IMG/VR virus record: IMGVR_UViG_3300044613_002069
Coordinates: 1 to 42,414 of that record
DNA from: a virus
Length of the DNA stretch: 42,414 nucleotides
Direction: 5' to 3' (one strand)
Below are positions 37,380 to 42,414 of this stretch, piece after piece. A model generated the notes under the pieces. It searched no databases, was not told where the DNA came from, and saw only the letters and a program-made list of their open reading frames with translations. The translations under genes were made by a program, and so were the position numbers. Every line of letters begins with the position of its first letter. The first letter of the stretch is position 1.

Positions 37380-37834
37380 GTTATCGTGCCCTCGCCGATG
37401 AGGACGATGTCATAGGTGGCGTTGAGCTGGCTGTCGTTGAAGACAGACATTGACTCCTGAATCCACCCGGATGCGTCTGTTCGCGACGCGAAAAAAACCG
37501 CGCCTGGGGCTATCGGCGTGTCCGGGGGGACCGCGGGCGGGAACGAAACAGATATTGCAACCGGGCCTGTGTTTCTTATGTAGACGGTCTTGACTGCGGT
37601 GAATGTTACGGCCCCTCGGTCGTCGGAGAATCCATTCGCATTCGGAAAGTCGTAGTCATCTGCGGCGGTGACTGTCCGTGAGTCGCTCCACACAACCTGC
37701 GCCTGGTTCGCCCCGGTGCCGTCAGTGAGCGTGGCCGCATATGACGCCGGCGTAGCGCGGAGCGTCCGCGAGAAGTCGCCTGCGCTCGTCTCGTGAGCCA
37801 GGATCGACAGCATGATTTGTGCATTCAGCGGCAT
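37376..37834 (-). CDS. Virion protein, paralogue of the 162-residue neighbour
   Basis: 152 residues: PLNAQIMLSILAHETSAGDFSRTLRATPASYAATLTDGTGANQAQVVWSDSRTVTAADDYDF, then VYIRNTGPVAISVSFP. The 'DGTGANQAQ..WSD.RT' phrase pairs with 'DVGDCTKVFSDRRT' in the gene upstream, pointing to two related proteins. A capsid-decoration or structural role is likely since both lie between head-connector genes. Confidence 0.75.
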   Translation of the reverse strand: MPLNAQIMLSILAHETSAGDFSRTLRATPASYAATLTDGTGANQAQVVWSDSRTVTAADDYDFPNANGFSDDRGAVTFTAVKTVYIRNTGPVAISVSFPPAVPPDTPIAPGAVFFASRTDASGWIQESMSVFNDSQLNATYDIVLIGEGTIT

Positions 37835-37835
37835 T

Positions 37836-38324
37836 TCAGTTCCCCATCACATAGATTTCGTAAGCCTGCCCGTTCGTCCCGCCGATGCGGAGAATCGAGC
37901 CGCCGGAGGTCGTGGCGAACCCGGACGAGTTCGGGCAGGAGAGCAGCATCGCGCCGCCCTCGCGGATCGGGTAGCCACGCAGCGTCAGGCTCCCAAGGTT
38001 GATCATCGGCGAGAAGTTCCACGCTGTGACGTCCTGCCGGAACACGCTGAACTGCGAGCCCGTCCAGCCTGCCGAAAGGGCGATCTGATTCGTCGTCGAC
38101 AGGTTCTTGATGCAGAGCAACTTCACGACGCTGATGCCAAGCGTTGAGAAGTCGACCTCGTCGAAGCCACCGGACAAAATTGTCCGACGGTCGCTGAACA
38201 CCTTTGTGCAGTCGCCGACGTCGAAACTGAAGTCAATCGGGTGCTGCGTGGTTGCGGTCGTGAGCCCCTGCTGCGATTGCAGCCTGGCCGTCACGTTCGC
38301 TTGCACCTGTGCCGTGAGGCTCAT
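37836..38324 (-). CDS. Virion protein, decoration-like
   Basis: 162 residues from ATG at 38324, overlapping the connector stop by 4 bases. SLTAQVQANVTARLQSQQGLTTATTQHPIDFSFDVGDCTKVFSDRRTILSGGFDEVDFSTLG is followed by VKLLCIKNLSTTNQIALSAG (a lectin-like or jelly-roll strand pattern) and an ending GGAMLLSCPNSSGFATTSGGSILRIGGTNGQAYEIYVMG. Related to the gene downstream. Probably exposed on the virion; the exact location is unknown. Confidence 0.75.
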   Translation of the reverse strand: MSLTAQVQANVTARLQSQQGLTTATTQHPIDFSFDVGDCTKVFSDRRTILSGGFDEVDFSTLGISVVKLLCIKNLSTTNQIALSAGWTGSQFSVFRQDVTAWNFSPMINLGSLTLRGYPIREGGAMLLSCPNSSGFATTSGGSILRIGGTNGQAYEIYVMGN

Positions 38325-38971
38325 CGGTAGCCGCCCCAGCCGCTCGCGGCGAGCAGCGTCTCGAAGGTCTGTGGCACTGGCAGCACCTGGCTGTAGCCGG
38401 CCACGACGGGCTGCCGCATCTCGTACCAGTGAGCCACGAGGAGCATGATCAGGCTCTTCACGGTCGCCGGCACGCTCGCGCCGCTGGCTCCGTAGCCCGC
38501 CGTCCATCGCACGGTGACGCTGTTCTCGTCACCTCGAACCGCCGGCCAGACGCCTTCGTAGAGCGGGTAGATGCGGCCGGGCGTGGCGTAGGCGTCCACC
38601 TGGAAAGCGTTCGCCGCGCTCGTGATCGTCCGATTCACGCCGCCCTCGTCGCGGTAGATGACCGTCACGGTCGCCGCCTGCATGGGAGGCCGTGGCAGAA
38701 TGACCTCCCACAGGGGGAACGTGTCGTAGCGGGCCTCCCAGACTTGGGTGATGAGGCTCAAGTCCAGCACGTTCTCGACGTACTCGCGGGCCGCCGCGAT
38801 CAGGCTCGTGATGTAGGCGTCCTCGTCGGTGCCGTCGACGCGGCACTGCACCTTCGCCTCGGCGAGCGTCACCGGCTCGACGGCCGGGGCCGTAAACCGC
38901 GTGAGGCTGCGATACGGCGTGATCGTGCTGTCTGGATGCTCCGGCGAGCCGTAGGTGATCGTGACGGTCAT
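38321..38971 (-). CDS. Head-tail connector, phiE125 gp8/HK97 gp6-like
   Basis: 216 residues. PVTLAEAKVQCRVDGTDEDAYITSLIAAAREYVENVLDLSL (residues about 37-77) is the hallmark of phiE125 gp8-type connectors, followed by beta strands (TVTVIYRDEGGVNRTI, RIYPLYEGVWP) and the helical end VPATVKSLIMLLVAHWYEMRQPVV. It forms the ring below the portal. Overlaps the start of the next gene and the end of the one before. Confidence 0.92.
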   Translation of the reverse strand: MTVTITYGSPEHPDSTITPYRSLTRFTAPAVEPVTLAEAKVQCRVDGTDEDAYITSLIAAAREYVENVLDLSLITQVWEARYDTFPLWEVILPRPPMQAATVTVIYRDEGGVNRTITSAANAFQVDAYATPGRIYPLYEGVWPAVRGDENSVTVRWTAGYGASGASVPATVKSLIMLLVAHWYEMRQPVVAGYSQVLPVPQTFETLLAASGWGGYR

Positions 38972-39165
38972 TTCACTCGCTTCCTTGCTTGCGTCTGAAC
39001 CGTGGCCTTCTCTGTCCGCTCCTCGAGCGTGGCCGTCTCAGCGGCCTTTTCGTCAACCGACTCGATCATCCCGCGGGCGATGAAGATGCGGGCCATCCCG
39101 TCGCCCCAGTCGAAAACCTGTCCGACCCGATACCCGTTGAACGCCTTCGTTACGCGAATCTTCAT
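38968..39165 (-). CDS. 65-residue protein in head module
   Basis: ATG at 39165, stop overlapping the connector start by 4 bases. MKIRVTKAFNGYRVGQVFDWGDGMARIFIARGMIESVDE forms a small beta unit (the 'vG.v.d...g.a..li..G..e.v' pattern common in small phage head genes), followed by a Thr/Glu/Lys-rich tail. Often found beside phage connectors; function unknown. Confidence 0.75.
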   Translation of the reverse strand: MKIRVTKAFNGYRVGQVFDWGDGMARIFIARGMIESVDEKAAETATLEERTEKATVQTQARKRVK

Positions 39166-39890
39166 TTTAAAACGCCCCAGGCTGTCTCTGGCGGCTTCTG
39201 GCCGCCGTTCCAATAGTCGGTCGTGTGCTGCTGAACCTTGCCGCCGTCGACCTCGCGGCTGGGCCAGGTGATCATCAGTTCGGCGTGGCCGACACTGATG
39301 TTCGTCGCGAGGCCCAACTTGTTGCCGGCCTTCGCGAACCCTCGCCAGAACGAGATGTCCTCGTCGACGTGCGAGCCATTCCAGTCGCCCTGCTCGTTCG
39401 GCGTGGCGACGAACCAGGGCTTCGCCATCTTCCTGATCGCCTCGGTCTTGATCAGCGTCAGGCCGAAGTGCGCCGTCTCGACGAGTTGCACGGGCTTGGA
39501 GAACCAGTCTCCGTCGACCGTCGTCTTCTCGTCGCTTGAGACGCCGGGGAGGGCGAACATCACGCACTGGCTTTCCCGCTTCGTCTGGAGCGGGGCGATG
39601 GCGTCGACGCCAGAGTGCATCATCAACGCCAGGAGTGCCTCGACGGTCTTGCTGGAGAAGACGGTGTCGTAGTCGATCGTGAGAATGGCGTCGTACTTGT
39701 CGATCACCGTCTCGATCGACCGCGTCAGGCACTGCCCGAAGAAGACCCCCGTGTGTTTGATGACGGGAATCTGATGGGGCGTCAGCGCCGAGTGGACGCA
39801 GAAGAAATTATCAGTGAAGCCGAGGCGGGGCGTGCTCATGACGGCACACACCCGCATCTCGGCTTCACAACTACCGACACGAACCAGCAT
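39162..39890 (-). CDS. Glycosyltransferase-like protein in head module
   Basis: 242 residues from ATG at 39890 with AAGGAG 6 bases upstream. MRVCAVMSTPRLGFTDNFFC, then RSIETVIDKYDAILTIDYDTVFSSKTVEALLALMM contains a DxD (IDYDT) in the GT-A position, and VDEDISFWRGFAKAGNKLGLATNISVGHAELM follows (a D/E-D-x-S-F..R pattern seen at the acceptor site of GT2 enzymes). Its location between capsid and connector genes is unusual for a glycosyltransferase and suggests action on capsid proteins (inference). The ribosome site sits in a small hairpin. Confidence 0.75.
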   Translation of the reverse strand: MLVRVGSCEAEMRVCAVMSTPRLGFTDNFFCVHSALTPHQIPVIKHTGVFFGQCLTRSIETVIDKYDAILTIDYDTVFSSKTVEALLALMMHSGVDAIAPLQTKRESQCVMFALPGVSSDEKTTVDGDWFSKPVQLVETAHFGLTLIKTEAIRKMAKPWFVATPNEQGDWNGSHVDEDISFWRGFAKAGNKLGLATNISVGHAELMITWPSREVDGGKVQQHTTDYWNGGQKPPETAWGVLK

Positions 39891-39894
39891 CTAT

Positions 39895-39913
39895 CGCTCC
39901 TTGTGTAGGAGCG
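39895..39913 (-). promoter_or_regulatory. Hairpin over the ribosome site of the head-module glycosyltransferase
   Basis: CGCTCCT (39895-39901) and AGGAGCG (39907-39913) are a perfect 7-base inverted pair around 5 bases. On the minus strand the AAGGAG ribosome site is in the stem, so translation of the glycosyltransferase may be kept low relative to the capsid genes. Confidence 0.5.
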
Positions 39914-39968
39914 GGCGCGCATCCTTGCGCCTTAGCCGGCCGTCATGGCCGTCCCGCTTGTTTCGGGA

Positions 39969-40415
39969 CTAGCCACGCACCCAGGTCAGCACGCCAGCGT
40001 CGCTCGCGTTCGCGGGCGTTTCCGCAGCCCGCGACAGGCGGCCCGTGATCGCCACGGTGGCCGAAGCACCTGGGGTGTAGGACACCTTCAGGTAGCGCTT
40101 GCGGGCCTTCGTGTCGACGTCGAGCTTCACCACTGATGTCCCGGCGGTGCCGGCAGCAGAGATGGCCGGGACGGTGAACCCGCCCGTGCCGCCGGCCACG
40201 AGAGCCGTGACATCGGAGTAGTTTGTCGACACCGAGTCCGACTCTTCTACCTTGAGCACGTTCGCGAACGTCGTCGCGGCGTTGCTGGCACGCAGCACCG
40301 AGAGCGAGCAGTAGTCGTAGCCGATCGTGTCGACCGTCAGCGAGGCCGTAGCGGTCGCACCGACTGCCGCCGACGGGAGTTCCGCGACGACCTTGTCATT
40401 CTGGGCGTGAATCAT
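39969..40415 (-). CDS. Possible capsid decoration/stabilising protein
   Basis: 148 residues, directly after the major capsid gene. VAELPSAAVGATATASLTVDTIGYDYCSLSVLRASNAATTFANVLKVEESDSVSTNYSDVTAL continues with a C-terminal KVSYTPGASATVAITGRLSR. It is a beta-rich form seen beside capsid genes in other phages (head-fibre or decoration type). It could bind capsid surface sites; unproven. Confidence 0.75.
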   Translation of the reverse strand: MIHAQNDKVVAELPSAAVGATATASLTVDTIGYDYCSLSVLRASNAATTFANVLKVEESDSVSTNYSDVTALVAGGTGGFTVPAISAAGTAGTSVVKLDVDTKARKRYLKVSYTPGASATVAITGRLSRAAETPANASDAGVLTWVRG

Positions 40416-40444
40416 CTTTGGGGTTGCTCCTAGTTAGGGTTGGT

Positions 40445-41791
40445 TTAGGCCGTCTTGAGGGCGACGACGGGGCCGACCTCGGTGGTGGTGCCGAGCGAGT
40501 GATGGTTCACGTCGAACCGCATCGTGCCCTGGAGGAGGAGCTGGTCGGTGGTGGCGTACACCTGATCGAACAGCCGCACCGAGAAGTCACGACGACGGGC
40601 GTAGATGCTGGAGAGGGCCATGTTGCCGAACAGCACCTTGATCTTGGCCGAGTCCGCACCGAGGGTGCTGTTCATCACATGCACCATCCGCACGGGGTAG
40701 CCGAGGAACGACTCGCCGGCGCCGGCACCGACGTTCTCGACCGTGTTGCCGCCAGCGGCATACTTGAGACGAGCGATGCTCGCCGCGTAGCCGGCGGGGC
40801 TCACATACCAGGCTGCGCCCTGGCGGGCGTAGATTGGCAGCTTGCCGATGACGTTGAGGAAGTCTTCGATGTCGAGCGTCTCGAAGGCGGTGTTGCCGGA
40901 GAGGGCCGTGACCACCGAGGCGGTGTGGGCCGCACCGTTGATCTTGTTGGTGATTCCGTTGATCCCGCCAAAATCCGAGGTGCCATCACCAAGCCAGCCG
41001 CACTGGTCAATTTTCAGCGCCAGCGAGGTGCTGAACTCAGTTGCAGCGGCATCCGCAAGCGACACTACGCCGGCCGTATCTTCGACCACTTCGGACGACA
41101 TCCGGCAGCCCACGGCCAACTTCTTGGCTACGAGGCTGACGTTGCCGTAGGTCGGCTCCGATTCGGTGACGCTGGAGCCTTCGCCGACGAAGTAGGCCGT
41201 CGTGCCGGTGAGCCGCTTCGGGATCACCATCGTGTCACGCGACATCGTCACGTTCTCGGCGGCGCCGGGGAATGTGCCGTAGGTTTCGACAAGGCGGATC
41301 ACGCGAGCGGCGAACTCCTCCGGGACGAGGCTTCCGCCGGCCGAGTTTGTCCCCTCGTTGAGAGCACGGGCCTCGACGCCGTTCTCGCGGCACCACCGGA
41401 TGTCCGACTCACTCTTGAACACGGTGGCCTTGATCCAGCGACCGCAGCGGTAGGCGCTCTCGACGGCCTCGGGGCCGTCGTTGAACGCGCGGAGGGTCGT
41501 GTGATGCGGGTTGATCGCCCGAATCTCGACCTTCTTGGGCTGCTCGGCGACGGGGGCCGGGGCCGCGACTTCGGCGGGGGCGGCCTTCTCGACCACCGCA
41601 CGCAGTTCGGCTTCCTTCTTGGCGAGGGTGCCCTCGAACTCCAGGTCAGACTTCACCGCGTCGGCTTCCGTCGACAGCTTGCGAAGTTCCGCGGTTTGCT
41701 CTTCCGAACGCTCGGCCACGTCGGCCAGTTCGGTCATCCGGGCGGCAATCGCCGCGGCACGGTCCTGAAGTCGCTTGAGGTTGCTCGCCAT
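40445..41791 (-). CDS. Major capsid protein, HK97 family
   Basis: 448 residues from ATG at 41791, chosen over a longer frame because AAGGAGC lies 11 bases upstream. The first 100 residues (NLKRLQDRAAAIAARMTELADVAERSEEQTAELRKLSTEADAVKSDLEFEGTLAKKEAELRAVVEK) form the delta-domain coiled-coil scaffold. The capsid fold follows: GGSLVPEEFAARVIRLVETYGTFPGAAENVTM, TAYFVGEGSSVTESEPTYGNVSLVAKKLAV, CGWLGDGTSDFGGINGITN, AWYVSPAGYAASIARL and FGNMALSSIYARRRDFSVRLFDQ. Proteolytic removal of the delta domain is expected to follow the upstream protease. Confidence 0.95.
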   Translation of the reverse strand: MASNLKRLQDRAAAIAARMTELADVAERSEEQTAELRKLSTEADAVKSDLEFEGTLAKKEAELRAVVEKAAPAEVAAPAPVAEQPKKVEIRAINPHHTTLRAFNDGPEAVESAYRCGRWIKATVFKSESDIRWCRENGVEARALNEGTNSAGGSLVPEEFAARVIRLVETYGTFPGAAENVTMSRDTMVIPKRLTGTTAYFVGEGSSVTESEPTYGNVSLVAKKLAVGCRMSSEVVEDTAGVVSLADAAATEFSTSLALKIDQCGWLGDGTSDFGGINGITNKINGAAHTASVVTALSGNTAFETLDIEDFLNVIGKLPIYARQGAAWYVSPAGYAASIARLKYAAGGNTVENVGAGAGESFLGYPVRMVHVMNSTLGADSAKIKVLFGNMALSSIYARRRDFSVRLFDQVYATTDQLLLQGTMRFDVNHHSLGTTTEVGPVVALKTA

Positions 41792-41813
41792 TTTTGGCCC
41801 TGCTCCTTGTTGA

Positions 41814-41844
41814 GCCGGCCAAACGCGAATGTGCGGCGGCCGGC
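41814..41844 (-). promoter_or_regulatory. GC-rich hairpin just upstream of the capsid ribosome site
   Basis: GCCGGCC (41814-41820) and GGCCGGC (41838-41844) are a perfect 7-base inverted pair around 17 bases in the 150-base capsid leader. On the minus strand it ends 8 bases before AAGGAGC. Confidence 0.45.
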
Positions 41845-41900
41845 GGGTGTATTGCCCGCAAGCACGCCGCGACAAGAATCCTCAAGTCGCTCGCACTGCT

Positions 41901-41922
41901 CCTCACGAAATCCTTCGTGAGG
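41901..41922 (-). promoter_or_regulatory. Perfect 9-base hairpin with GGAU loop in capsid leader
   Basis: CCTCACGAA and TTCGTGAGG pair around a 4-base loop that reads GGAT on the minus strand (message GGAU). CsrA binds GGA in hairpin loops. The leader has further GGA sites (GAGGAGC, GAGGAUUC and the ribosome site AAGGAGC). It lies just after a promoter-like site. A link with the phage CsrA at 8277-8441 is inference. Confidence 0.55.
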
Positions 41923-41934
41923 CTTATATCTTGT

Positions 41935-41964
41935 AATGTAGGCTGTGACTTACTTCGCGTGCAA
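41935..41964 (-). promoter_or_regulatory. Promoter before the major capsid gene
   Basis: Minus strand TTGCAC (41959-41964), 18 bases, TACATT (41935-41940), with CCTACATTACAAGATAT around the -10. It overlaps the end of the upstream gene. It gives a leader of about 135 bases with two hairpins. Confidence 0.5.
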
Positions 41965-42402
41965 ATGAGTGGAGAGCATCACGCTCTTGAGCGCCGCGAC
42001 CTGGCCGACGTAGTCGATGCTGCGGTCGCTCGCCTCCATCTGCTTCACCTTGCGTGCTGCGAAGTTCTTCGCAGGCGTGCCGCCCCACAAAAGCCACGCT
42101 ACGAACCCCGGCTTCTCAGCGCCGGGCGTATCCCAGCCGGGAGACTTGCTCGCTGACTCATGCCGCGCGAACCACGCATTCATCTCGCGAACCCAGTCGG
42201 GGTTCATCTCTTCGCGGCGAGCGAGGCGGTTTGCGCGAGCGACCGTCTCCGGCTTCAGGCCGTCGCCGCTCTTGCCTTCTTCGTGCAGCTTCAGGCCACG
42301 CTTCGCCGCAGCGGCCATGCCGGCCGTGGGCTTCAGGCTGACGGCCCGCTCGTCGTCATCCTCGCTCGCCGAGACGTCGGCGTGCGCGGTCAGCTCCGAC
42401 AT
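41950..42402 (-). CDS. Prohead-protease-type C-terminal domain protein (may extend past edge)
   Basis: 150 residues from an ATG at 42402, but the frame is open to the window edge and no good ribosome site is seen, so the gene may start further right. AAAAKRGLKLHEEGKSGDGLKPETVARANRLARREEMNPDWVREMNAWFARHE and PGFVAWLLWGGTPAKNFAARKVKQME match, from memory, the domain often found at the C-terminus of phage prohead proteases and portal-linked proteins (A..a.rgl.lr.....g....t..ra..la.......v..m..fFarH........a.llWGG......a...v.q). It fits directly before the major capsid gene. Confidence 0.8.
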   Translation of the reverse strand: MSELTAHADVSASEDDDERAVSLKPTAGMAAAAKRGLKLHEEGKSGDGLKPETVARANRLARREEMNPDWVREMNAWFARHESASKSPGWDTPGAEKPGFVAWLLWGGTPAKNFAARKVKQMEASDRSIDYVGQVAALKSVMLSTHLHAK

Positions 42403-42414
42403 TCTCTTGCCGAC

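Noticed and set aside
40418-41920. 500-codon plus-strand ORF opposite the capsid gene
   Set aside because: It is the antisense shadow of the HK97 capsid gene in GC-rich codons; the product is Arg/Gly/His-rich with no fold pattern and no ribosome site.
1-42414. CRISPR array
   Set aside because: No regularly spaced direct repeats of 24-40 bases were seen; the repeats found are single pairs or inverted elements.

Overview
The window is a dense, almost entirely minus-strand stretch of a high-GC tailed-phage genome (siphovirus-type, HK97-like head, long tape measure). It is either a phage contig or an integrated prophage: a protein gene runs off the left edge, and the terminase and portal genes, expected upstream of the capsid genes, lie beyond the right edge. 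Transcription runs right to left. Genes are packed with ATGA or GTGA stop/start overlaps, and no gap without a gene reaches 300 bases. The host cannot be read from the sequence. High GC, CsrA and the general style of the accessory proteins suggest a high-GC Gram-negative or planctomycete-like bacterium, but this is weak.

Right to left, the layout is as follows. (1) About 42.4-34.1 kb is the head and head-tail module: a C-terminal prohead-protease-type domain, the major capsid protein, a possible decoration protein, a glycosyltransferase, a phiE125 gp8-like connector, two related virion proteins, a head closure protein, an HK97 gp10-like protein, a tail terminator, three tandem related tail-tube-like proteins, and a gpG/gpGT tail chaperone pair with a clear -1 slippery site. 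(2) About 34.1-22.2 kb holds a 1393-residue tape measure protein, distal tail or fibre proteins, a HELLH metallopeptidase-like protein, a metallophosphoesterase, a dNMP kinase and a one-pass membrane protein. (3) About 22.1-18.2 kb holds two cytosine-C5 methyltransferases, a CmoA-like methyltransferase and small proteins. (4) About 18.2-15.5 kb is the lysogeny region: two convergent tyrosine recombinases with overlapping 3' ends, a small plus-strand gene and an excisionase-like HTH protein. (5) About 15.5-8.6 kb is the replication and recombination module: a SNF2-type helicase, a coiled-coil protein, a 258-residue unknown, a prim-pol, a UvrD-like helicase and an exonuclease-X-C-domain-like zinc protein. 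(6) About 8.6-1 kb is an accessory cargo region: a phage-borne CsrA followed by a 35-residue membrane protein and a secreted trypsin-like protease with an intact triad; small HTH and coiled-coil proteins; a VRR-NUC nuclease; and a methyltransferase plus three glycosyltransferases.

The most interesting points are the csrA-membrane protein-trypsin operon, together with a perfect hairpin that presents GGA in its loop in the capsid mRNA leader (a possible CsrA target); the convergent recombinase pair and the nested hairpin next to it; the glycosyltransferase cluster; a conserved-looking protein encoded in a second frame of a methyltransferase gene; an inverted-repeat cluster at the prim-pol/helicase junction; and a recurring CTACA...ACAAT motif near gene starts. 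No lysin, holin, terminase, portal, DNA polymerase, tRNA or CRISPR array was recognised in the window.
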